This document shows positions 21,394 through 34,089 of a stretch of 64,000 nucleotides of DNA, piece by piece. Source of the DNA: Steromphala cineraria (taxonomy: Eukaryota; Mollusca; Gastropoda; Trochida; Trochidae); contig OU744720.1 in NCBI GenBank assembly GCA_916613615.1, forward strand, positions 73,931,338 to 73,995,337, written 5' to 3'. The number at the start of each line of letters is the position of its first letter. Positions within the stretch are counted from its first letter, which is position 1. The notes under the pieces were generated by a model. The model searched no databases. It saw only the letters and a list, made by a program, of their open reading frames with translations, and was not told the origin of the DNA. Made by a program: the position numbers and the translations under genes.

Positions 21394-22673
21394 AGAAGAG
21401 AAGTAGTTCTGTAACTTTTGTTTTGGAAATAAAATTTTCATTTGTATAGGTTTTAAGGGGTTGATTAAAACATTAGAATTATTTCATTCAAACCTCTAGC
21501 ACGTTCGTTATCAATAAGAGACATTTCAAATTGTGAGGAATTTTTTTTGCGGATGAGTTATATTGATTTGGCTGGTAATAAAATATCAAATTTTCATTTC
21601 TTGTGAATAACATATCTATATATAATATATCATTTATAGTCAACGTTTTGGATTGTATAAGGATTAATATGTTGCTAAATCATTTATTAATATCGACATA
21701 AGAAAGTAATGTTTGTTAAAACTATTTTTGGTTTTGGTTGTTTTCCCACATCAAATTGCATTTTTTGTTAGCATAATATTCGTTTTGGAAACAATTTAAT
21801 AATTAATTAAGATAAATATATTGTTGATAGCAACTCCTTGATTCCTTTATTTCAGTGCAATTATACCTTATTTAAACAAGTCTAGATCACTGCATTTCCC
21901 TTTCAACTTTTAAACTTATTAGACAAATTTAAGATTTTCATTTCAGATGAATTCAGACTACAGGGCTTTTGGCATCGACGAAACGAGAACTAAGCACATT
22001 CAAGGTTTATAATGAGGAGTTTAAATAATCGGCTTCCCATTCAGAAGGCAAATCCAGGCTAATCTAATGCCTTTAGCTCTATCTGTTTAATTAGCTCAAG
22101 ATGTGCTTCAAACACCTGCTTCTCTATCACATTGAGAGACGCTATATGAATGAACAATTGTATAAATGTCGGCTATAAACTTTTGAGAAATTTTCGCGAT
22201 TCTATATTTCATCAGGCTAGACCATTCTCTGAGGCACCAAACAAAAAGAGAAAGTTACTTGGACAAAATATTGTATGTTTGTTTTTAAATTGCAAGTCGT
22301 CTTTTAGCTCACATTTAGTATGTTTAACAAACCAATTTAATGATAATGTCTTTGAATATATTTTAAACAATTAATTCATATAAATAAACGTGTAACTATT
22401 CAATGCAAACAATATCTGTGGCCAATTTGTAAACTTGTGTCCATTTGCAGAATGTGTGCTAATTTGAATTAAAGCATTTCAAATTAAGCAAGAGAAGTAA
22501 TTAAGGTTATCGACCCATGACGCTAATCATTAAGTCAAAAGTCCAACGCCTAAATTCCCAATTAATTTATCACTCTTGTTTGATGTGGGCGCAGTGTCCA
22601 TGTTTATGATGCTCACACAATGGTCTAGTCAAGCACGGTCAATGTTGAATGGCTTGGATCTAAATCTGTAGAA

Positions 22674-22705
22674 GCGACCCCTAGCGGCCAGAACAAAGTC
22701 ACGTG
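22674..22705. promoter_or_regulatory. CTCF-like motif next to a CACGTG box (module 1)
   Basis: GCGACCCCTAGCGG (22674-22687; 12 of 14 matches to CCASYAGRKGGCRC on the minus strand) is followed 12 bases later by CACGTG inside AGTCACGTGACC. The same order and orientation recurs at 26961-26989. Confidence 0.35.
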
Positions 22706-25700
22706 ACCGAGGTCTGGCCTTCGTCAGGAGGGGGTCAGTAAATGGAGAAGACTGCGTCGTTTTATGAGCCCTTAAATCCCATCTACAATATCCCCAAATC
22801 AGCTGATACGTGAGATGAGATGAACACGAGATATGACCGTGGCAAATTTCAGGGTGTAATTAGAGCCAGAGGATTGTTAATGTTTAGTGTTATCTGCTTG
22901 GATAGTTAGACGACTGGATAGTGTGATCGCGTTTCCCGACACCTCTTATTAATTACAATACCTACCTGATTGGTGAGATATTTATGACAAATAAACACAG
23001 GCTCGTTGCTTCCAGTCCATCTGTCATCCTAATGGACAGATCTGAATGCAACAATGGTGCTGTGACGCCGCAAGAAGGATAGGGAAGGTGCGGGTGTCAT
23101 TGTTTGATTATAGCCTCCATTATTGTTTAGTAGGCTGTTGGCAGTCAACCATTGCACATTTATCCTGGAGGGGCGAGGGGAATCTGAGGGGAGGGGGACT
23201 GGGGAGGGACGAGCGTTACCTCACAGTGGCCAGAGGTGTGAGCTGCATTGTGACGTAACAAGTCGACTTACAATTAGTGCATAACACAACAATCGCGTAT
23301 TGTGTTCTGCAGGTTCTGTGTGAGATGGGTCGGTTATTAGATTTACAAGAATTAGAAACCTGATTCTGGCACATTGAGGTTTCATTGCAGTTGGTAGGTC
23401 TGATTTACGTTGTCTGTGTCTTGTGTAAAGCACCTGTGCCACAGCATCAGTATATGGGATCCCTCCTCGTTAATCAGACTGTTTGGTCCACCCCTTTCAC
23501 TGCAACACTCTGGGCATCGGAGCACAGAACAGTGCTTAGGTACCATCTGTTATCCTTTCACGCTGGACTTGAGCTTCTTCAGTGACTTAAGGTTACATTT
23601 GCTTTGTGCAATTTGACCAAGGGTAAGGTGGGGCTAAAGTAACAGAGAACCGATTTTGAGCATGGGTTTCAATTTGGTATATCAGAAACATTAGCAAACG
23701 TCTTAAGAAAAAAAACGTCCCTAAAATATTTCTGAAAAACCTTTTCAATAGCGTCGCATAAGCGTTCTATAAATGTTTCTGAGAACCGTTTCGCTTTGAA
23801 ACATTCTGAAATGTTATGTGTTTGCTTGTCTGTAATACGTTGGCGTGCACAATGACATCACTTGATAAAATCAACCCAATCACAAAAGTCAAATATATAA
23901 CATTTTCACTTGTCTTAAACAAAACGAACAAAGACCTTATTCATGTTCAGAAGCTGAAATATTAGGCCTCGCATACGCGGATACCATAGCCACCTGACCT
24001 ATTAAAACAAGCGACATATATTTGTTTGTTTTTGACTGACGTTAGTAACTAGGAAATATATTACAACTGATGTTGGCGTGGCAACCACAGTATATCGTCT
24101 ATTGTATATTGTGATCATCACTATAACCGTAGCATTGTCCTTATAACCAATAAGCATTAAATGGTAATTTTCAGAGACTCCATTCATCTTTAACTCAATT
24201 ACGCCATTGATAAATTTGGCATGTGTGAATCCGAGACAACCATGTCACAACCATTAACTCCTACAGGCAAGAAACCAAACATGTTTCTTGGGGATAGGAG
24301 GGTTAAACCGATGCTATACATGTATTAAAAAGAGTACATTAAGATTAAGTTTCATGAAACTCCGATTTCTCCATCGAATGGCGCCTTTTTGTCAGTAATA
24401 TGTTGGCCAGAAAGAGAAATAAAGATCCCCAACTGTCAAAAGTAAAGAAGTAATGCAAAATTGACGACACTTCTGCTTTGATTTCTGAAACAAATCCCTG
24501 TTTGATATCAGCCTGGAACAGCATTTCATCTTCTTGCGCAAAGTTGTTTTAAGAGCCAGACTCGGTAAATATGTCAAAAGAAAGCTATTTCCAGCGGATA
24601 TAAAAATATGCGTTCCTTCTGTTATACACAAAATGGAAGTCTGGAACCCGAATACGAAATCTTTTTGTAAATATACATCTGTAAAAAGGATTGGTGATTG
24701 ATTTTATCATTTGGTGGTTTCATCTTAGCTTCTCGACAATAATTAACCTAAAATTACACATTCAGACATTATAAGTACCAATTGAATTAACCATTCGCAT
24801 ACTCGACTAAAATTAATCTTTCAGAACACATTCAGGCTTGGTAATTACCAAATATGTTATCAATTCGCATACAGAAAGCGGAACTTGCCTTGATCTCAAT
24901 TGTAAGTACCCTCAATAAATCCGAAATTATTCGTCACAAATTATTGTCAACTTAATCATTCACTAATTTTGAAACGAATAGTCATTGTAAAAACTTACCA
25001 AAATAAATCTGATTTCATTATCAATATGACTATTGACTCGATCATCACTTCAATTTATCTTACTGACGATATCTGGCTAACATCAATCAGTATTGCATTT
25101 ACCAATTGCTTGTGTTACAACATGTATGAATCTTGATTGAACAACATCAGACAAAATCATAAAACATATATACATAATAATTTACCAACCAACTATGTTA
25201 CAACAGTTATATACTTCAATTGAATAAAATCAGACAAACTTAATAAATAAAACAGTATAAAATAAGTACGTGAACTCTTATAATAAACTCAAGGCATGAA
25301 TACAATAAATACAGAAAATGAATTATCAGACTTCTTTAAAAACAGCTGAGGTTAACTACATATATCAAATAACTCTGAATGCATTCAGACTAAATAAATA
25401 TTGATTTCTGTTTATCAATTTGCTTTGTAAGGAGCCGTCCCGAGACAAAAGCGAAGACGGAAATGAGTGAGCTCCTAAAGGCAGCAAATCGATGGAAAGC
25501 TTCCAGTATAGCTAGTACTGTAGTAAGGATATTCCCCTCAATCATAATTACTCGCATGGCGGCTTCCATGGGGCACGTGTCCTGGCTTCTTCCGCGCTAC
25601 ACGTGCATTACCCGGCTTCCAACGCTAATTATGATATATGCCTACCCTGGAATCACATCGATGTAATTAATTGACGTGTTTGAAACTATTTTTTACACTT

Positions 25701-26753
25701 AATTAATCTGTTCTTTATGGCTTCATTATTTGGTAAAATCAATTTTGCGGTAAGGGGTAATTTGAGAGAGATGGAGAATTATCAATATAATTGCCTGTGT
25801 TCCCATTGTGATAAACATTGAAGAAGATCTATGTTTTTCAGTGTTTCATAAAATGCCTCATCACAATACAGATTATTTGATTGGTCCGATTATCGATTAT
25901 GTTCATTGTTGATTTTTGAGCGCACACCATGGACGTTAAGTACCATATGTTATTAAAGCACTTCAAAGATATGACAAATTTGTTTTCATGAGAAAATGAT
26001 AATCAGTTTTAATTCCATTTGACGATATTTTGTCACGATAACGATTTATTTAAAAAAAAACTAAATAATGTTTTATCTTTATTGGACTTTCGTCAATAAC
26101 TGTTTTAGGAATTAACCTTGACAACCAGTTTTCACATTATTATGCATGGTAAAGGATTTTATGATATATGAAAATCAATAAGGTATACGTAATATCAATG
26201 TGATTTTTGACAAAACCTTGAGCTTCAGACGTAGTTTTGCACACATCATAAGGTTGAAGTCATTTATTATTAATTATCCTAATAAAATACCTGATGGCAA
26301 CGGCCTGTATTAAGCAGATACAATGTTACTACATTTTTTAATAATGCACTGGTTGTTTTCTTATGAAACTCGCATCTGTATGTATGTCATTGATGAGAAC
26401 TGGTAACCATCCTTGTTTCTGTTCGGTGGTTCTAAAACCCTTCGAGTCCCCTTAATCATTATTACTTCCTCAAAAGTACTTCCAAAATTCGCCCTTGGAA
26501 CAAAACACAAGTCTTCACATTAGGAAATAATTAACGTCCAGATAATTAGCCTGACGGTCACGTTAATGGGCCCACTGCCTCGTATCGTCAATGTTGATGA
26601 AATGAAGACTTGGGCTATATATGGATATATTTGAGAGACCAATGTCACAGACGTGTGCCAAATTCTAAGGACTCCCAAACACGCGTCTACAAAGGGCGGG
26701 CGTTCGGCTCATACTGTTATTCCATCTTCTCTATGGACGTGCAAACGTCTTCA

Positions 26754-27009
26754 CACGTGACTGGGGTTAGACATGCTGCCTTTACACCGGCCACGTGCAG
26801 GTCACGTGACCCAAGAGCATGTCGGGAGTCTGTTTAATTGTCCTCTGCATACTTTACCAGTTGCGCAGATTCAATGAATTATCTTACAACTATCCAGAAT
26901 AATTTGCCATCAAATTTGCCTAAAAGTAGTCATCCGGGTACTATATTCGGCACATTTATAGCGCCGTCTGGTGGCGTGTTAGTCACGTGATCAGATGACA
27001 TGGCACGTG
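26754..27009. promoter_or_regulatory. Cluster of five CACGTG E-boxes
   Basis: CACGTG occurs at 26754, 26792, 26803, 26984 and 27004. Several copies sit in the extended palindrome TCACGTGA. These are typical bHLH-zip (Myc/Max, USF, MITF) sites. Binding is not demonstrated. Confidence 0.4.
26961..26989. promoter_or_regulatory. CTCF-like motif next to a CACGTG box (module 2)
   Basis: GCGCCGTCTGGTGG (26961-26974) on the minus strand reads CCACCAGACGGCGC, 13 of 14 matches to the CTCF consensus. It is followed 9 bases later by CACGTG in AGTCACGTGATC. It lies 9.3 kb upstream of the TLE start codon. Confidence 0.4.
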
Positions 27010-30000
27010 CTGAATTATTCATCCCGCACAAAATAAGGAATGGTCTCCGGTTGGTTTGCCTCTTTATATGAGTGGAATGGTTGTGTTTTCATTCAGAGTT
27101 TGGGCAACCGTGCATGGCTTACACGTCGCCTAGTACAATACGTGATTAATATTAATCTAAGCTAGCTGAATCACCCGGCAGCTTAATGAAATTGAGAGCC
27201 TGTCGCCTCCAACAGTGTAACATTTTGTTTGCAGCAGATGATTTGGAACATTGGATTATGTAAATGGACGTGGGCCAGAGACAATCGGAGAGACGTCGAG
27301 AATCGAAATGAGAAATGTTCCCCCCGGGGATATAAGTATACATGTAAGTGTAACTTGGGAGTCTTCAGTGAGGGAGATGAATATCTTTGCACCAGGAACA
27401 CCATGGTTTCAAGAGACGCTTAATATCATTCATGGCTTACATGGCTCCATTCATTGAACTTAGGGCTAAATAATTTCAGCACTTTAGCTTTCCAATCCCA
27501 TTAAACCAATAATTCCGAGGGCATGGTTCACTAGGCAGGGGAAGAAAACCCAAGAACCGAAGAACCAATCAGAGAGCAGCTTGTAAGTCTTAACGTGAGT
27601 CGAGTAATCGCAGAGAGCAGGAAATCCATTGGTCCTCATCACTCCCAAGTGTAAGTTTACGAACCTCCATAAAACAGGAATGGTTTTTAATGTTTCCCAA
27701 GTTGCCACTGTACCGCCCTACGATTGTGACCAGATGGTCGCCACTACTGCCTCACTGACTGGATATAACAAGAAGAAATCCTCTCTGGTTCACAACATCG
27801 TCTTGTCATTACCCTAAGGGGTTAATTAGCACTCGGCGGGCTCCTGTAATACCTGGCCTTGTTTAGTACAGTATCATTGTTGATGGCGAGTAGCTCTGTC
27901 CATTGTTCAGTGGGGACAAAGCAATATGTGACTGCCTCTCAATTCAGTTTCACTCCTCATGGCGGCTCCATTTGTTTCAAAACCGGTTCTTGAAAAAATG
28001 TTGTTTTCAAATATTGATAAGGCCTCGATGATTTAAACCAATTTTGATTAGTGTTAAAGGGTTGACTAAATATAAAGTGTTGATGGTGGTATTAATGTTA
28101 CGCTGGTAGATATCTGCCATTGTTGTCTGGTTATTTGTTTCAAACTTATTTTGGGTCGAATAAATCAAAGGTCACTTCTGTTTTCTGTATAGAGCTGGAA
28201 AAACACAAATGATTTAATTGAAAGCACGAACTTCCATATTGTAGCAACACAGTTTTAGAACAAAATCTCGCAAAATCTCCATACATCACCAGGCATACAA
28301 GACTGCAATATTGGAGCATGTACTTCATTACAAGATGCATAAGATTTAGATCATTTATTAAACATGCAAGCATCCTCCTAAAAGTGTACATATTCATGAA
28401 AGCAGATAAGTGTTGATGATAAGTCTATTCAAGCTTTTGTCAACATCCCTTCCATTATCGTAAATCCGCAAATGAATTCAATATCATCTTCAAGAGGGGT
28501 CATTCGCTACGAGCAATTTGTTAACTCAACAAAAGCGACTATAGATTGGTTTTACTGATCAAAGAACGTGTCGAGAATACCCGGATATTTGAAGTGCTGC
28601 CGGAAATGACGTCATGAAGATGTATTCCTGACAATATTCTTATATGTGCTCTCGATAATGTTTGCACTTCTCAAGCAAGGAAGTAATGTTGATTCTGCGC
28701 TACATCGATCTACGTACGGTAAACTCAAAGCCCCTCTCACGACGAGTTGTTTGAAAAGGTTGAAAATTGACAACATACAGATTTACATTAATTCGAGGCC
28801 CCTCAAGTGTAATTCTAGCGGTAAAGTATAAACAGAAGGCGCAATATTGTGTGTATGATGTGGAAGAGTCAATATTTGGCCGGCTGTCGAGTGGGCCTGC
28901 AAACAGAAACGTATCAAAGATTGACCGCGCCTGACAAACAAGTATTGGCTGATCAATGGCAACGGTAAACGGTCGTATTGTGCGGGAGATTGCACGCGCA
29001 CTTTGGCAAACATACATTGATCTGTGTCTGATTATAGACACGTAATAGCTAAGAAACAGCACTTAGTTTAACTTGCCTCTTTTTGATAAATCTGCATGTC
29101 ATGTATTTACCTGAAGGATTATTAAACGATTGATCTACATTAACTCTTCACATTGATCGGTCTCTACGCATACTGCTTGTAAGAGTGTCTTATCTTGACG
29201 TGTAGGTATAACATACGCTGTATATAACGGATCATCACAAATGGACTAATAACTCTCAGAGTAAATAATAGCGGAGGTTAAACAATCAATTAATGTGTCA
29301 CGGAATATTTCTATAGATTATCGTGGCCCTGATTATAAGTCACTGATTTATATACTAATATAATGGCGAGTTGTACACAGTCACTGTTTGTTATCACATT
29401 TTGTTCTATGTACACAGTCAATATTTGCTGCCTTAATGAAGAACTCGCTCTGTACACACTCCATAACTCAAAAGCCAAGATATTAAACAAACTCCGTGAC
29501 CTATTAAGGATTAATAATATATGAATTACTTATTTTCTTCGTAATGGCTTTATAACAATTGTACATAATCCTTGTTAATACATAGTGCTTAATATACAAA
29601 CCTTTGCTAGTTGATATACGTATTTACATAGATAAAAAGTCTTTGATCGCATGTGATCAGCTCGAAATCTAAAGTACTTATTAAGCTATGATAAGCTCAC
29701 GGTTTATCGATGTCCTCGATTATCGATTTCGCCATGCATGAAATAAATATGAAAGGGATTTATTAAAGATTAAAATTAGTTATGCATTTGAATTTAATCT
29801 ACCTGCAGCGTTTACATGCGGCATTTTGTTAATTTGAGTACATTGGGTACCAACGACATAGCCTGGAGTAGAAACGGATTGATGAAACCAAACAAATACT
29901 TTTTAAAATGTTGATACATTAAATGCACTGTGCAAAAACAAAATACAGAATTAAATAGTATCTACATCGTTCACTTGTTTTATCAATATTGACATGACAT

Positions 30001-30312
30001 AATCATGGCTTGAGATCAGAAATTTCTCTAAATGACAACGATTGACGAACCCGCTCATCGCTAGTTTCTGCAATATATACACCATTTGTTGGTTCCTCAA
30101 ATGGTATGAGAATTAATAAATAAATGTTGTTTTTCAGTTCTGATAAAATGTATAACTTCTTTAACTATAATACAAGCATTGATCTTTTAAGTGGAAGACA
30201 ATACTTTTAATACCAAATTCCTCTAAGTGTGGGTCGCAACGTCTCTGGGGGGTATACCTTGTCCGTCCGTCGGGCTCCTTGACGAAGAAACGTGATTTCA
30301 GTATAGAATTAA

Positions 30313-30867
30313 AGATGCTGTATCATACTTGCAAGCGGTTCAGGATGAAACTTAGCTATTGAGAAATGAAATACATCACTTTGTAGAAAAATCTTTCGTC
30401 GAAATTTTGATATCATATTTAGATAGTTTAATCAACAATAACATACTTATTTCGACGCTTCAAGCACAGTACCCCTCCTAGAAAGGGCATGTCATTTAAC
30501 GAACCCGCTTTCGGTGACGTAATCATTATGCTTGTAGGATTTACACCGTGCCTCAACTACCGTAATTGCGTTCAATGGGTATCAACTTTGACAGCAACGA
30601 ATACCTAATTCGGAGAAAAAGAATATAAAATCTAGTTGAGCGCGACAAAGACGGTTTTCAAGCGTACATTTAGAAACCGGAAGTTGTGAAATGGCCACAC
30701 TTGATTCGCCCTTATGTCGACTGCCGTTTCGGTATTTTTTGGTAAATTATCTCCTATTTGATGAATTTTGATCCGATTTTCTCAAGGTTGGTCGCTAAAT
30801 TTTTCTAAAAATACAACGTATACATTAAAAATACTTTAAAAAAAAATGCAAGTATGATATAGCATCT
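30313..30867. mobile_element. MITE, family C (AGATGCTGTATC ends)
   Basis: A 555-bp non-coding element with inverted ends AGATGCTGTATCATACTT and AAGTATGATATAGCATCT (one mismatch), flanked by TTAA at 30309-30312 and 30868-30871. No transposase. Target choice resembles family A. Confidence 0.75.
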
Positions 30868-30976
30868 TTAAGTTTCTATCGCAACGTTTTGTCCTTTAAT
30901 TATGACCCTACTTCTATATGCCTCCCAAGGATTTAATTGGATTATATTGGTTGTCTACGCTATCGTCTTCAATGGC

Positions 30977-31063
30977 GAAGAAGAAGAAGAAGAAGAAGAA
31001 GAAGAAGAAGAAGAAGAAGAAGAAGAAGAAGAAGAAGAAGAAGAAGAAGAAGAAGAAGAAGAA
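30977..31063. repeat. (GAA)29 microsatellite
   Basis: Twenty-nine uninterrupted GAA triplets. Poly-Glu and poly-Lys ORFs across it are artefacts of the repeat. Confidence 0.97.
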
Positions 31064-33575
31064 TTGCCAAATTCCATTTTTCCTAACAAATTGTCACCAT
31101 AAATGTTTATTATATACTTCGGAGTGAACAGTTGGATATCTAGGGAACTAACATATAGTTACTGGGCAAGGTTAGTACGAAACTTTTAGAAGCTCTAGTT
31201 CAGTTCAATAGTGATATGTTAGTTCTATTAACGCATACATGAAGTCGTACATGCAAAATTGTCATACGATGAAGCTATTGGTGTTTCACATTTTTTTAAT
31301 GTCGAATGACTTTAAATGATTTTTGCTTAACACGAAATCAAAGTAGTTAGAAAGATAAGATTTAGTTTTTAGGAGACAAGCACGATCTCTTTCAGAGACC
31401 ACGGCGGCTCATCATTCTCTTGTAGTCTTTGATTAAGTGGAATATTTTCATTCCACGACGCAACACATCAGATCGAAACCCATAACAGTTAGCGCTGAGT
31501 GGCACGTACGGAAATAGCCGAATTCAAGGTCATGGCGTAGACGGAAAGGTCGCAGCGGTGACCTAAAACTGGTCGAATACGCAGACAGAACCCAGTGGTA
31601 ATTTGAATATTGTCCAAGCTGAACAAGCGAGTGGTTCATGTCGCCGGAACTGCCTGTCAATCATCCTTCAATCAACTCCCATCGGGTCTGAAGGGAGTCG
31701 AGTTTATAAAATATCAGATGCGAGTTTCATTGTGTCCCTGAGACACGTCCCCTCCCCCCGGAATCTCTAAATGTATTACATCCCTTGCGTGTCTGGGGGA
31801 AATCAATTTAGTTATGGTTTAGATGCAAGTTGGCCGGGAACGTGCCTAAACCCAACGACATGCGGTTCAGTCTGCGTCCTCCAAATCCTCTTAGAAGTAT
31901 ATCCGCTGTAACTCAAAGGCCTCGGCCAAATGTGATTGAGGCAAATTGTATCGCAAATACCATGGGATTTGGCGTCTCCACAACCGCTATATCTGTAAGC
32001 GGGCGCGAGGTGAAATTATTTATCAATAATTAAGCGCCTGATTTCCCCAGTTCGATTACTCCCTTAAAGCTCACTGTTTCTGAATTACAATTCCAGCTGG
32101 TACTGTTTTTTCCACGTCGCAATTACATTGGCTTTCATTTGGCCTGGGATTCCACTCGAGTCCATCAGTGCAGAGATACGGTCAGTGCTGTGGAATGGGA
32201 CCAGCTCATCCTTATCGGGGACTCATACACTCTGGTCCTAGTGTAGACTGATATTCAATCTCGGAAAACCTTATCTATATTTCATAAAACTAGGCAATTT
32301 ATTAAATATTGAAGAAGGATCCTCGCTAGATTGGAATTTGAAACTGATGAAATCGGAACATGAGAGGATTCGGTTAAGATATGAAGAACACGACATGCTC
32401 CCGGCTAGCTCAGTGTGTGCAGGTTGAGACGGAGTGATGAGACTTTTCAATCATACAGATGATATGCTATTCTATATCAATCCCTCTACATGTCTTGGTT
32501 GAATTGCACAAACTGTCAGATTCAAGAGGAGTCATGAATGTCTACACATGATCCTAATCAAATTAAAACCTGTGGAAAATAGAAAAATTCAATAAGAAAT
32601 ATATGCCTGTATAACCATGGAAACTACGCCTACTATATTTCCTTACTTATAATTTCGCAAATGGGAAATATCAAGTGTTACAGGTTAATAAAAGCGATTG
32701 ATACATATTTACAATATCAAAAGTGCTTAATAATCAATTTCATGTTTTACATAACCTTTTGATTAACCATTTGTTTTTGGGGAAAAGGGTCTAATTGACT
32801 GGTTCCTATCTGAGGCAATCTTGCAAGAGTTAATAAGATGATCCTTCTCTTTTCCCTATTCCAGATTTCAGAGTCTGTAAGGCTATGAGTAAAAGTTCTG
32901 TACACCATGGCGCACTTACAAACTAACAACCATAAAACATATTTATTTTCTTTAAATATTTACATTCATGTGAAATAAGTGACTAAAGGCATGACCATTT
33001 ACTAGATAATGCTTTATGGATAGTAATTTATGTATGGTATTAGAGGTGAATTCGGTATAGGCACCACTGTATTAGATACAATGCTAAGATTTATTTTTAA
33101 AGGTAAAAACATTATTTCATAACCATACCTGTAGGCCTACTTGCAATCTGTTTTACACGTGGTTCACGTCTAGAAATGAAATGACGTCAATTAGTTATAA
33201 GTGCTAATGACAACGAGAAATCACGGGATGCACGTGCAAGTATAAGCATGGAGCTAATTGAACGGGCGTGATCAATTCCATTGTGAAATTAACATTTTGG
33301 TTCCATACGAAACTGTGTTGTGTTGGTGACGAGATACAAATAATTACATACATGGTGAAACATAAGTGATGATATCATTATTCATAAAAACAAATTCTTC
33401 AACAGGGGATATCGCATGTTTTAGAAAAAGTGATAATATATGTCTCCTAGGCAATATGGTGTGATATAGATTTTTCACAATGACCTGACATTGTTAATGA
33501 CATGATGTTTCAGACTTCGTAACCTTGAATTTCCTTTGTATATGCTCTCCGAACTGGAGGATAATAAATTTCTAT
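31064..33575. other. Intergenic; no gene recognised
   Basis: No coding signal. A non-repetitive, GC-richer block at about 31820-32240 looks like candidate regulatory DNA. The rest is AT-rich and featureless to me. Confidence 0.4.
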
Positions 33576-33953
33576 ATTCAAAGTCATTCTCTCCCTACAG
33601 AGGCAGATCAAATCATGAAATGTTGATACAGCCTCTGTTCTATTACGCCGAAATCCGTGGGTTCCGGCAATTTCCACTGGGGGAAACAATTGCACAACAA
33701 TCCATTTGAATTTCTTTTTTAACAAATGACAACGCTTCTCGCGTGGAAAGGGTGGTTCATATCACAACGTTTTTGCCATGATTCAGTAGCCAAATGCTGA
33801 TTTTAAAACAGCGTCGCTGATTGCACGACAAACTTTGATTACCTCCAATCAGGCATCTCCCATTCTATCCCACAAAATCGGCGTAATGGAACAGAGGCTG
33901 TATTAACATTTCATGACTTGATCTGCCTCTGTGGGAAGAGAATGATTCAAAGT
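33576..33953. mobile_element. MITE, family B copy 2 (360 bp, long inverted repeats, 9-bp TSD)
   Basis: The element (33585-33944) begins CATTCTCTCCCTACAGAGGC and ends GCCTCTGTGGGAAGAGAATG. The inverted repeats extend about 70 bp inward with few mismatches. ATTCAAAGT flanks it at 33576-33584 and 33945-33953, a perfect 9-bp duplication. The outer 20 bases match family B copy 1 at 5041. The core (about 33661-33870) has no coding potential I recognise. Confidence 0.85.
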
Positions 33954-33988
33954 TAGTTAGTTAGAATGTAAAAGAAATGATTTTCAAA

Positions 33989-34089
33989 GTGTGTGTCCAC
34001 ACGGTTATAACGTGTTTTAAAGCCAAGTTACGTCAGTTATACAAGTTTAACTTATATGTTTCAAGCAGTATAACCGTGTGTACAAACAC
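33989..34089. repeat. Imperfect inverted repeat, 21-bp arms
   Basis: Arms 33989-34009 (ending CACACGGTTATA) and 34069-34089 (starting TATAACCGTGTG) match at 19 of 21 positions around a 59-bp spacer. It could be another small MITE, but no target duplication is clear. It sits 35 bp to the right of family B copy 2. Confidence 0.55.

Larger units (their letters stand above)
21394..30308. other. Intergenic, with possible regulatory blocks
   Basis: No protein-coding gene is recognised. Most of it is AT-rich. More complex, GC-richer blocks at about 22560-22800, 23030-23260, 25436-25680, 26560-27030, 27480-27960 and 28560-29050 lack repeats and look like candidate cis-regulatory DNA of the downstream Groucho/TLE gene. 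This rests only on composition and motif content; a comparison with related genomes is needed to decide. Confidence 0.4.

Noticed and set aside
28700..29062. 120-codon minus-strand ORF
   Set aside because: No recognisable domain, and a shorter ORF in another frame overlaps it; probably chance.
30902..31127. Poly-Glu and poly-Lys ORFs
   Set aside because: Translations of the GAA microsatellite in two frames.
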